NCBI RefSeq assembly: GCF_019130065.1
Contig: NZ_JAHSPG010000008.1
Location: 186,001 to 250,000, forward strand
Direction: 5' to 3'
Source of the DNA: Pinibacter aurantiacus
Lineage (GTDB): Bacteria > Bacteroidota > Bacteroidia > Chitinophagales > Chitinophagaceae
DNA: 64,000 nucleotides
The position numbers and the translations under genes were made by a program. Of this stretch, positions 34,258-42,834 are shown piece by piece. The notes below the pieces were generated by a model. The model made no database searches. It was given only the letters and a program-made list of their open reading frames with translations, and had not been told where the DNA came from. Every line of letters starts with the position of its first letter. The stretch's first letter is position 1.

Positions 34258-35291
34258 TGGAAACATTTTTAGGCATTGATTACAACGTTTGGTGGTTCCT
34301 TGTATTTGGTGGCGTGATCAGCGGTTACGCCATACTGGATGGCTTTGATCTTGGCGCAGGTGCATTGCATTTGTTTTTAAATAAAGAAGAAAGCCGGCGC
34401 ATTGCGTTAAACGCTATTGGTCCAGTGTGGGATGGAAATGAAGTGTGGCTGGTCATAGCCGGTGGCGCTTTGTTTGCAGGATTTCCTGTTGCCTACGCAG
34501 CGATCTTTTCTGCGTTCTATGTTCCGTTTATGGTGTTTTTAATGGGACTCATCTTTCGGGCCATATCAATAGAATTCCGGAGTAAAGAACCAATGCAATG
34601 GTGGAGAAAAACATGGGACATTTCATATTGCATTGCAAACATCATCATCGCATTATCACTGGGGTTGATGTTGGGAAATGTGGCACTCGGCATTCCATTA
34701 AATAAAGATCACGAGTTTGAAGGAAACTGGATGTCGTTCTTCAATCCGTTTTCTATTCTAATTGCCATTACTACATTGGCGTTGTTCATGATGCATGGAG
34801 CTATTTATTTGGCGATGAAAACGGTAAACAGGTTGTATGTAAAACTCACTTTGCTCGCAAGAGATTTTACCATCTTCTTCGTGTTAAGCTTTGCGGTTTC
34901 GACTTTGTACACACTGCTCTATATTCCACACTTAAGCGATCACTTAAGAACGCATCCGTCGTTTTTCATTCTTCCCATCATCATGACATTGGCGATTGCC
35001 AATATTCCAAGAAGCCTGAAAAATGGAAATTTCCGTTTCGCATTTTTAAGTTCCTCTATCACCATTGCCACATTGCTGATAATGGTCGCGTTTGAAGTGT
35101 TCCCCTATTTGATTTACGCGCCAAACGATCCGGCAAACAGCATCACCATTGTGAACGGGGCCTCCTCGCTTAAAACACTAAAAATTTTACTAATTATAGC
35201 CTTAATAGGTACTCCGCTGGTGTGCCTCTACACCGGCTTTGTTTTCTGGACATTCAAAGGAAAAGTGAAGCTGGATGAGATGAGCTATTGA
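34257..35291 (+). CDS. cydB: Cytochrome bd ubiquinol oxidase subunit II
   Basis: A 344-residue membrane protein with eight or nine helices. Marks: YAILDGFDLGAGAL, PVWDGNEVWLVIAGGALFAGFP and a family-typical FRAISIEFRSKEP segment in the first cytoplasmic loop. It binds CydA to form the oxidase, and is translated from a start codon that shares a base with the cydA stop. No cydX-like small gene is apparent downstream: the next 100 bp hold a heptad hairpin instead. Confidence 0.97.
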   Translation: METFLGIDYNVWWFLVFGGVISGYAILDGFDLGAGALHLFLNKEESRRIALNAIGPVWDGNEVWLVIAGGALFAGFPVAYAAIFSAFYVPFMVFLMGLIFRAISIEFRSKEPMQWWRKTWDISYCIANIIIALSLGLMLGNVALGIPLNKDHEFEGNWMSFFNPFSILIAITTLALFMMHGAIYLAMKTVNRLYVKLTLLARDFTIFFVLSFAVSTLYTLLYIPHLSDHLRTHPSFFILPIIMTLAIANIPRSLKNGNFRFAFLSSSITIATLLIMVAFEVFPYLIYAPNDPANSITIVNGASSLKTLKILLIIALIGTPLVCLYTGFVFWTFKGKVKLDEMSY

Positions 35292-35293
35292 TT

Positions 35294-35376
35294 AGTTGAG
35301 AGTAGAAAGTGGAGAGTGGAGAGTTAGAATGTAAAATAACTCTCCACTCTCCATTCTCAATTCTCCACTCTCAACT
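35294..35376. repeat. Heptad hairpin of the TTGAGAG family (cydB-ctaA gap)
   Basis: Left arm 35294-35326 and right arm 35337-35376 pair closely; the unit TTGAGAG/TGGAGAG is the same as at 17259-17380. It starts three bases after the cydB stop and ends at the ctaA -7 box, so it fills the intergenic space entirely. Confidence 0.9.
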
Positions 35377-35383
35377 ATCTTTG
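35376..35383 (+). promoter_or_regulatory. -7 promoter box of ctaA (TATCTTTG)
   Basis: TATCTTTG, matching TAnnTTTG, seven bases before the ATG at 35391, so the mRNA would be nearly leaderless. The hairpin arm ends in its first base. Confidence 0.5.
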
Positions 35384-35390
35384 CCCCGCT

Positions 35391-36455
35391 ATGGAACTAA
35401 ATACGAAAAAAGGCAATAAAGCCGTTGCAATCTGGCTTTTGATAGGAGTGGGAATGATCATCATCCAGGTGTTGCTGGGTGGAATTACAAGATTAACGGG
35501 TTCCGGATTGTCCATTACCGAGTGGAAACCTATTTTGGGTGCTATCCCGCCTACCAGTGAAGCGGCGTGGGAGCATGCTTTTGATACGTACAAGCAAATC
35601 GGTCAGTATAAATACCTCAATACTCATTTTACGCTTAGCGATTTCAAATTCATTTATTTCTGGGAATGGTTCCACCGTGAGTGGGCGCGGCTGATCGGCG
35701 TTGTGTTTGCAGTTGGTTTTGTGTACCTGATTGTCAAAGGATACCTGAATAAAAACATGGTGCGCCCAATGATTATTCTGTTTGTGTTGGGCGGATTGCA
35801 GGGAGCTATTGGTTGGATCATGGTGAGCAGCGGCTTGAATGAGGAAAATTTATACGTTAACCATATTCGTCTCGCTATACATTTTATCGCAGCGCTCGGA
35901 TTACTGGTGTACACACTTTGGTTTGCTTTCCAGTTGCTGGTGCCGGAGAGCGAAAGGGTTGTAGCTCCGTCCTTAAGAAAATTCACCGGCTGGATGATCG
36001 CTATCGTGGTATTGCAATTGATCTACGGCGCGTTTATGGCAGGATTGAAAGCGGCTACGTTTGCTCCCACCTGGCCAACAATCAATGGTGAGTGGATACC
36101 ATCGAATATCACCACTTTCGGCAATCGTACTTTCAGCGGATTGCAAAAATTTACAGACAATCCATTTGCGGTTCATTTTATTCACCGCACACTGGCATAT
36201 GTCATTACCATCCTTGTAATCATCTGGCTCGCAAAAGCAGCAAAAATTACCACAGGAAAATTATTTAAAAGAACGCAGTGGCTGCCATTGGTAGTGGTTT
36301 TGATTCAGGTACTGTTGGGAATTCTCACCGTGTTAAATGCTGCCAATACTAAGGCGCTGCTATGGCTCGGCATTACGCACCAGTTTGTAGCAATGATTTT
36401 TTTGATCGTTTGGGTATGGGAGCTGTATTTGTTGAGAAAAACAAAAGAGAACTGA
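35391..36455 (+). CDS. ctaA: Haem A synthase (COX15/CtaA type)
   Basis: A 354-residue eight-helix membrane protein that oxidises haem O to haem A for cytochrome c oxidase. The four haem-ligand/helix motifs are visible: FHREWARLIG, HIRLAIHF, FIHRTLAYVI and ITHQFVAM. QVLLGGITRLTGSGLSITEW is the family-typical first helix. Bacteroidota also use cytochrome bd, encoded immediately upstream, so terminal-oxidase genes are clustered here, though no ctaB was seen. Confidence 0.95.
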   Translation: MELNTKKGNKAVAIWLLIGVGMIIIQVLLGGITRLTGSGLSITEWKPILGAIPPTSEAAWEHAFDTYKQIGQYKYLNTHFTLSDFKFIYFWEWFHREWARLIGVVFAVGFVYLIVKGYLNKNMVRPMIILFVLGGLQGAIGWIMVSSGLNEENLYVNHIRLAIHFIAALGLLVYTLWFAFQLLVPESERVVAPSLRKFTGWMIAIVVLQLIYGAFMAGLKAATFAPTWPTINGEWIPSNITTFGNRTFSGLQKFTDNPFAVHFIHRTLAYVITILVIIWLAKAAKITTGKLFKRTQWLPLVVVLIQVLLGILTVLNAANTKALLWLGITHQFVAMIFLIVWVWELYLLRKTKEN

Positions 36456-36513
36456 GCCTTTGGATCTGGTTTATTTTCGCATTGACTGATGGTGCGATTA
36501 AAAAGAGAGTAGA

Positions 36514-38481
36514 ATGAAAAGAAGTTATTACCAAAATACTATAGATAAATTTTTAACAGAGGGATCAAATTCAATTTTCGGACATCTTGCTCAAAATCAC
36601 CAATATGATCTTGAAGAGCTTCAAAAGAATGCATGGATCAAACAAATTGAGTATTTAAAGTCAGCACTTAAAGACATTCAAGGATGTCTTTATTTTGAAT
36701 TTACAATTCCTCGAATGGGAAAGAGAGTGGACAATATTCTTATTGTAAATAATTTGATTTTTATTATTGAATTTAAAATTGGCGATAAGCGATACACCCA
36801 AGACGCTCAATATCAAACAATAGATTATTGTCTTGATTTACTAAACTTTCACGAAGGTTGCCACAACAAAACACTCATTCCGATTTTAGTTGCGACAAAA
36901 GCGGCAAGCGAAGTAAACGACATCCAAAGTGCAATGCGGTTAGAAAAATGTGTGCTTTGTAATTTAGATAACTTTGAAAGCACGTTAAAGAACATTTTAG
37001 CTACACTAAAAACAAACGAAAAAATTGATGTTTCCAATTGGGAGAGTGGGACATACAAACCCACACCGACGATTATTGAAGCAGCCCAAGCGTTGTATAA
37101 AGGACATAACGTAAAAGAGATTTCACGAAGCGATTCTGGCGCAATAAATCTATCACGAACAGCAGCTGCTATCAACAAAATCATTGAGAACTCCAAAGCT
37201 AATAATCGAAAGTCTATTTGTTTTCTAACAGGTGTTCCCGGAGCAGGGAAAACACTAGCGGGCTTAAGTATAGCAAATGAACGATTAAAAACAGATGAAT
37301 CGGAACATTCGGTTTTCCTTTCAGGAAATGGTCCTTTGGTTGCAGTGCTCAGGGAAGCATTGACCCGCGATTCTGTTGCGACAGCAAAAGCAAGGGGCAA
37401 AAAATTGAAAGTTTCCGATGCAGAGAGGAAAGCAAAAACGTTTATTCAAAACATTCACCATTTCCGAGACGATAATTTAAAAACCAAGGAAGCTCCAATT
37501 GAAAAAGTAGTCGTTTTTGACGAAGCCCAAAGGGCCTGGCAAAAGAAACGAGTTTCAGAATTTATGAAAAACAAAAAGGGAATTGATGATTTTGAAATGT
37601 CTGAACCTGAGTATTTGATTAGCGTAATGAATCGACACAAAGAGTGGTGCGCAATTATTTGTTTGATCGGCGGCGGGCAAGAAATCAACACGGGTGAGGC
37701 TGGTGTTTCAGAATGGATTGACTCGTTAAAACAAAAATATCCAAACTGGAACGTTTTCTACTCAGACAAAATTCTAAGCGAAAAAAGCACATATTTAAAA
37801 GATGAAGATCTTTTGCATTGGCTTCAAGAAAAAGGAAACAAAGAGAGCGACTTACATTTGGCTGTTTCAGTTCGGTCGTTTAGAAGCGAAAACGTTGCTT
37901 TGTTAGTTAAAAATATTTTAGAAAACAAAGGTGATAAAGCACCGGAAATTTTCAATTCAATCAAAGAAAATTACCCAATTTATCTAACACGCGATTTTCT
38001 AAAGGCCAAAACGTGGCTAAAAAAATCGGCGAAAGGAACTGAGAGAATCGGTGTTATTGCGAGTTCCGGAGCAACGAGACTACAAGCAAACGGAATTTAT
38101 GTAAAAAATAAAATTTCGCCAGTTGATTGGTTTCTAAATGGAAGGGATGATGTTCGTTCCTCCTACTACTTAGAAGACGTTGCGACTGAGTTTGATACTC
38201 AGGGTCTTGAAATCGATTTTACTTGTGTTGCTTGGGATATCAATCTGTATTACGAAAACGGGTGGAATTATCGAAGTTTTGTAGGGGCAAAATGGCAGAA
38301 AATAAATCAAAATTCTTCAAAGAATTATCTTTTAAATTCTTATCGTGTTTTGTTGACGCGAGCGAGACAGGGTATGGTTATATTTGTGCCCAAAGGTGAC
38401 AATTCAGATTTAACAAGGCCCCAAGAATTGTACGATTCAACTTTTGAGTATTTAAAACAATGTGGGCTAACAATATTGTAG
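36514..38481 (+). CDS. PD-(D/E)xK nuclease-helicase protein of the DUF2075 type
   Basis: A 655-residue protein. The N-terminal ~150 residues look like a PD-(D/E)xK nuclease: Asp73 in KRVDNILI and Glu86-x-Lys88 in IEFKIG. A superfamily 1-like ATPase follows: Walker A GVPGAGKT (240-247) and Walker B VVVFDEAQRAW (DEAQ at 336-339), then conserved VASSGATRLQANGI-like and RVLLTRARQGM motifs (motif VI). This is the DUF2075 layout. Its biological role is not established; nuclease plus helicase recalls phage-defence proteins. It is a single gene between ctaA and a patatin gene, and its base use is more AT-rich than theirs. Confidence 0.82.
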   Translation: MKRSYYQNTIDKFLTEGSNSIFGHLAQNHQYDLEELQKNAWIKQIEYLKSALKDIQGCLYFEFTIPRMGKRVDNILIVNNLIFIIEFKIGDKRYTQDAQYQTIDYCLDLLNFHEGCHNKTLIPILVATKAASEVNDIQSAMRLEKCVLCNLDNFESTLKNILATLKTNEKIDVSNWESGTYKPTPTIIEAAQALYKGHNVKEISRSDSGAINLSRTAAAINKIIENSKANNRKSICFLTGVPGAGKTLAGLSIANERLKTDESEHSVFLSGNGPLVAVLREALTRDSVATAKARGKKLKVSDAERKAKTFIQNIHHFRDDNLKTKEAPIEKVVVFDEAQRAWQKKRVSEFMKNKKGIDDFEMSEPEYLISVMNRHKEWCAIICLIGGGQEINTGEAGVSEWIDSLKQKYPNWNVFYSDKILSEKSTYLKDEDLLHWLQEKGNKESDLHLAVSVRSFRSENVALLVKNILENKGDKAPEIFNSIKENYPIYLTRDFLKAKTWLKKSAKGTERIGVIASSGATRLQANGIYVKNKISPVDWFLNGRDDVRSSYYLEDVATEFDTQGLEIDFTCVAWDINLYYENGWNYRSFVGAKWQKINQNSSKNYLLNSYRVLLTRARQGMVIFVPKGDNSDLTRPQELYDSTFEYLKQCGLTIL

Positions 38482-38673
38482 CAGGCTGCAGACAGGTTTT
38501 GCGAAAAGTGGCAGTGTTATAATGTGGGGATGATTGAAGTATTTTCCATTAATATTTCTATTGCATGAAGCTGATGAAAATTCTGACTCCCGCAAGATGA
38601 GGACCAAAGTCAGCTTTCTCATTGTTCTTTCACAAACACTTCGTATTTTAGAAACCCATTGTTACCCTACAGT

Positions 38674-40899
38674 ATGAAGCAAGCACTTAAAGCCATATTC
38701 TATTCCTTTCCTGTGCAGTTGGTGTTATTGCACATCAAGAAGTTCCAGCTACTTTTAATATTTTGGGTGGTTTTATTTGCGGCGGTAAATGGCAGCTTCA
38801 TGGCTTCATTTGGCGTTGACAGTTTGTACCTCGCACCAGAATATTTGGGAGATGTAAATGCAATGAGTGCCGCCATTGTAGGGCTCGCGGTTGGTGTGTT
38901 TATCATGGGATGGAATATTACAACTTTCATTCTGTTTAGTCGCCACTTTCGTTTTCTTGCTACAACCACAAGACCTTTTCTAAAATACTGCATCAATAAC
39001 TTTATCATTCCGCTGGCTTTTTTACTTTTTTATTTGGTTAAGGCTATCGCATTTGGAATGAACCAGGAGTTGTTAACCGCATTCGACATCGTCATCCTGG
39101 CGGGAGGATTTTTATTCGGGTTTATTTTCATTATAGCACTTTCATTTCTGTATTTTTTCAGAGCCGATGTTACCATTGCCCGACATATGTTTGCTGTGCA
39201 AGACGCGCCGAAAACCGTTGCCTATGGTTATCGTCCGCATATTGTCTTGAACAGCGGTGGCAGCCGTTTGATAAAAGTGACCACCTATCTTGACACACCA
39301 ACATCAGCAAGACCGGTTCGTGATGTATCGCACTATAGCAAAGAGTTTATTGAAACCGTTTTTGGAAGGCACCACTTTGCGGCGATCTTGTCGGTGTTTG
39401 CCTCATTCGTGTTCCTGATCATTATTGGATTTTTCCTCGACAATCCCGTATTTCAGTTGCCTGCAGCAGCCAGTATAACGCTTTTCTTTTCCATATTGGT
39501 TGCCGTGTCCGGCGCATTTTCTTATTTCCTGCAAAGCTGGAGCATGCCTTTCTTAATCCTGCTGGTAATTATCATCAACATCTTATACAAGTACAACGTG
39601 ATTGACGCTACAAACAAAGCATATGGTCTGAACTATTCAAAAAATGTTGAAAGGGCCGCATACACCCACGAGTCTTTAGCATCGTTGTGTACAAAGGAAA
39701 AGGTTGAGCAGGACAAACAAAATATGATTGGCATCCTGAACAAATGGAAAGCAAAACAGGGAGTTGAAAAACCTTATTTGTATTTCATTTGCGTAAGTGG
39801 AGGTGGTACGAGAAGCGCCACTTTTACGTTCAACACTTTGCAAAGGCTTGACAGCTTGAGTAAGGGCGAGTTGATGAAAAAGACATTCCTGATAACAGGA
39901 GCATCAGGCGGTATGCTGGGCGCTTCTTATTTCAGAGAGTTATATGGCCAGAAACAAAGCGGGAAAGATATTCGGTTGCAGGATAAAAAATACGCGGACA
40001 ACATTTCGAAAGACCTGTTGAACCCGGTATTCTCTTCGTTCATAGCAAGAGATTTGGCCTCACCGGCGCAAAAGTTTTCAGTGGGCGATTATACCTATTC
40101 AAAAGATCGCGGTTTTGCATTTGAAGAAAAACTCAATGAGAATACTGGAGGTGTGATGAACAAGCAGATGAAAGATATTAAGGACGACGAGGCAAATGCC
40201 CGGGTGCCATTGATGTTTTTCAATGCCGTTGTTACAGGTGACGGTCGCAAAATGATCATTAGCACACAACCCGTAAGCTATATGATGCAGCCGGTTCATG
40301 ACACTGCAAGCCTGGGCCACATGGAGCCCGATGCAATTGATTTTAATGCATTGTTTGTAAAGCAGAATCCAATGAATCTGCGCCTGTTAACAGCGCTTCG
40401 TATGAGCGCAACGTTCCCATACGTACTGCCCAATGTTTGGTTGCCAACAACGCCTGTGGTTGATGTAATGGACGCAGGCTTTCGCGACAACTTTGGCCTG
40501 GATGGATGCACACGGTTTGTAAACGTGTTTCATGACTGGATCGCAGAAAACACTTCTGGCGTTATTCTGCTTCAGATTCGGGATAGAAAAGGCGGTGAAT
40601 GGGACTATCAACCGCAGCCAAACAATGTAACGGAGATCATTACAAAGCCCGTATTGACACTGCAATACACCTGGTACAAAATGCAACAGTACAACCTGAA
40701 CGATGTACTCGCACTCACAGAAAAATCATTCGGAGATCGTTTCAAAAAGATCACATTTCAATACGTTCCCGGAGAACATGAAAAAGCCGTAACGCTTAAT
40801 CTTCACCTCACCAAAAGCGAAAAGCTTGGATTGTATCAAACGCTGAAAAATGAGTACAATACGCATTCCTTTAAGGTGTTTGAGGAATTGCAGAGGTAG
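38674..40899 (+). CDS. Patatin-like phospholipase with N-terminal membrane domain
   Basis: A 741-residue protein; the ATG at 38674 is used, as the in-frame TTG at 38659 is less likely. Residues 1-310 contain about six membrane helices. A patatin catalytic domain follows: oxyanion hole ICVSGGGTRS, the nucleophile elbow TGASGGMLGAS (GxSxG) and the catalytic Asp in DAGFRDNFGLDG. Patatins hydrolyse phospholipid or lysophospholipid acyl bonds. Membrane-anchored patatins of this size are found in Bacteroidota. A 192-bp spacer precedes it without obvious elements, and its stop abuts a repeat arm. Confidence 0.85.
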   Translation: MKQALKAIFYSFPVQLVLLHIKKFQLLLIFWVVLFAAVNGSFMASFGVDSLYLAPEYLGDVNAMSAAIVGLAVGVFIMGWNITTFILFSRHFRFLATTTRPFLKYCINNFIIPLAFLLFYLVKAIAFGMNQELLTAFDIVILAGGFLFGFIFIIALSFLYFFRADVTIARHMFAVQDAPKTVAYGYRPHIVLNSGGSRLIKVTTYLDTPTSARPVRDVSHYSKEFIETVFGRHHFAAILSVFASFVFLIIIGFFLDNPVFQLPAAASITLFFSILVAVSGAFSYFLQSWSMPFLILLVIIINILYKYNVIDATNKAYGLNYSKNVERAAYTHESLASLCTKEKVEQDKQNMIGILNKWKAKQGVEKPYLYFICVSGGGTRSATFTFNTLQRLDSLSKGELMKKTFLITGASGGMLGASYFRELYGQKQSGKDIRLQDKKYADNISKDLLNPVFSSFIARDLASPAQKFSVGDYTYSKDRGFAFEEKLNENTGGVMNKQMKDIKDDEANARVPLMFFNAVVTGDGRKMIISTQPVSYMMQPVHDTASLGHMEPDAIDFNALFVKQNPMNLRLLTALRMSATFPYVLPNVWLPTTPVVDVMDAGFRDNFGLDGCTRFVNVFHDWIAENTSGVILLQIRDRKGGEWDYQPQPNNVTEIITKPVLTLQYTWYKMQQYNLNDVLALTEKSFGDRFKKITFQYVPGEHEKAVTLNLHLTKSEKLGLYQTLKNEYNTHSFKVFEELQR

Positions 40900-41107
40900 T
40901 AACTGAATAATTGATTAACTGAATAACTGAAAGCAAAGGCTTCGACACTCAACAATATTTTGGGGTCAACAGTAGATCTTTATTCATCTTCGTTGCGTCG
41001 CACACTTGTACTGCAGTAAATTTATTCGTCAAAAAAAGACTAATCAGCGAACATCAGTCAAATCTGCGTCATCTCCGTGCTCTCAGTTATTCAGTTATTC
41101 AGTCAAT
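40900..41107. repeat. Octad hairpin of the AACTGAAT family (convergent patatin-symporter gap)
   Basis: The left arm (40900-40931) starts at the base after the patatin stop; the right arm (41084-41107) reaches into the symporter gene, supplying its last codons (Thr-Glu-stop from ACTGAATAA). The ~150 bp between arms have no gene. Confidence 0.85.
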
Positions 41108-42333
41108 TGCTTTTCCATCCAGCCCCTTCCTTCAATCATTCTCGTAACCAACATTCCCGCTACTGTATCGCCCGTGGCATTTAAAATTGTAGCAATTGGG
41201 TCAACCAATGTGCCTATGATCATAACTGCAGGGACGGCTGATGCAGGTAAACCGTATGCTGAAATGATAAGCAATTCTCCAATGTAGCCGCCATTTGGAA
41301 TGCCACCTTCTACAATGCTGACGATCACACTAAGACCAAGCGCCAGGGCAACTGTATCAATGCCTGCAAAAGGCTTGTGAAACATGGCAAAGACCACTAC
41401 AATTTTTGTGACCGCCGAAATGGAAGAGCCATCTTTGTGTAACGCTGCTCCAAGAGGTACTACCAGATTACCGATGTATGGAGGAATGCGCATCTTCTTT
41501 GCAGCATCAAGATTGGCGGGAATGGTAGCAATGCTGCTGCAAGTACCAATAGCAGTCGCACTGGGAACAATGTTGTTTTTCCAGTACAGTGCAACCGCTT
41601 TCGTACCTCCTGCAATAAATGCATATATGCTGAAGAAGATGATAAAGTAGAAAATACTCACTCCATGAAACAGTGCCAACGCTTTGCCATAGGTACCGAA
41701 CAGCTGCGGTCCGATTGTGCCAACCTGGTAAGCGAAATATGCACCCAGACCAACCGGCGCCACTTTCATAATGATCAGCAATACATGCTTCATTACCTCC
41801 ATTCCAGAGTCGATAAAATCATGAAAAGGTTTCCCTTTATCACCGGCTCTCAATATCGCAAAGCCTATCAACAAAGAGAAAATAATGAGGGCCAGCATAT
41901 TTTTTCGCGAAAGCAAAATATAAAAATCGGATGTTGTGAGCAGTTGTGTTAATTCATCTCCTGCACTTTGTTTGGTTACTTCGGCTGAAAATGTGGAACC
42001 ATCACCGTTTGATTGACTGAACGGAAAGAGCCACGCGATTAACACTGTGACAAACGCAGCAACTAAAAGTGTACAAACAAAAACGAAGAATGTACTGCCG
42101 AGTATTTTGCCAAACTTTTGCGAGCGGTCAATGTTCGCAATCGCCGAGACAATGCAAAAGAACACAAGTGGTACAACAGCTGTAAACAAAAGATTGATGA
42201 ATATGTCGCCAATAGGTTTGATCACAGCAATTTTTTCGCCCCAGATAATGCCCGCAATGCTGCCTACAAAAATGCCTGCAAGCAACAATAAGATACCACT
42301 GTAATTTTTGAGAAACGAATTGGTGTTGTTCAT
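41095..42333 (-). CDS. Dicarboxylate/amino acid:cation symporter (DAACS family)
   Basis: A 412-residue transporter of the GltP/DctA fold with eight helices and two re-entrant loops. Recognisable: SAIANIDRSQKFG, the Ser-rich re-entrant loop ATAIGTCSSIATIPANLDAAKKM, and the Asp/Gly signature GAALHKDGSSISAV, with a matching MIIGTLVDPIATILNATGD near the C-terminus. It takes up Na+ or H+ with glutamate or C4-dicarboxylates. The C-terminus (LTE) and its stop are encoded by the adjoining octad repeat. Confidence 0.93.
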   Translation of the reverse strand: MNNTNSFLKNYSGILLLLAGIFVGSIAGIIWGEKIAVIKPIGDIFINLLFTAVVPLVFFCIVSAIANIDRSQKFGKILGSTFFVFVCTLLVAAFVTVLIAWLFPFSQSNGDGSTFSAEVTKQSAGDELTQLLTTSDFYILLSRKNMLALIIFSLLIGFAILRAGDKGKPFHDFIDSGMEVMKHVLLIIMKVAPVGLGAYFAYQVGTIGPQLFGTYGKALALFHGVSIFYFIIFFSIYAFIAGGTKAVALYWKNNIVPSATAIGTCSSIATIPANLDAAKKMRIPPYIGNLVVPLGAALHKDGSSISAVTKIVVVFAMFHKPFAGIDTVALALGLSVIVSIVEGGIPNGGYIGELLIISAYGLPASAVPAVMIIGTLVDPIATILNATGDTVAGMLVTRMIEGRGWMEKQLTE

Positions 42334-42834
42334 TCTGTATCGCTTGTAAAAAGAGAGTTAAAAATTTACCCCGCTACTAAACGGTTGGCCTTTGAAACGT
42401 TTTACTGACAAAGTATAACATTCTGACTGATAAAGGAATACCAGCCGCCTTTTTTATATGGTCAATAATCACATGTTAATTTCACTGAGCATGATTGCTA
42501 TCAGCATTATTCGGTTTGTACCATACTACCTTTGAAATAGAAATAAAAAAGGGTTGATAGAAGAAATGCACCCTTACAACGATACGCCTGCCAAAAAAAT
42601 GATGCACTTGCCAAAGTGAATTTTATCGACGTTAGCTATTAATACCTTCTGCAGAAACATAAGATGGGGCCCATTCTACTTGCACAACATATGAAATAGT
42701 TTTTTGCAATTTTCTTATTCGCTTCCGCGATAGTGAACGAATTGAATGATTGTTAAAAAGAAATATCCTTTTCTGAAAAACATAACCGGATATACTCAAA
42801 AGTATTCAACAGAATCATTTAAAACCTAATTATT
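42334..42834. other. 501-bp divergent region between the symporter gene and adhE
   Basis: No gene. A TACCTTTG box at 42527-42534 on the + strand is the best promoter candidate for adhE and would give a leader of about 290 nt. The intervening sequence has no clear hairpin family member. A long leader might carry regulation of adhE by redox state, but nothing specific can be shown. Confidence 0.45.
42527..42534 (+). promoter_or_regulatory. Candidate -7 box of adhE (TACCTTTG)
   Basis: TACCTTTG matches TAnnTTTG; it is about 300 bp upstream of the adhE ATG. No clear -33 partner at normal spacing, so confidence is modest. Confidence 0.4.

Noticed and set aside
38659-38673. TTG start for the patatin gene
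   Set aside because: An ATG five codons later is available; no family support for the extra residues.
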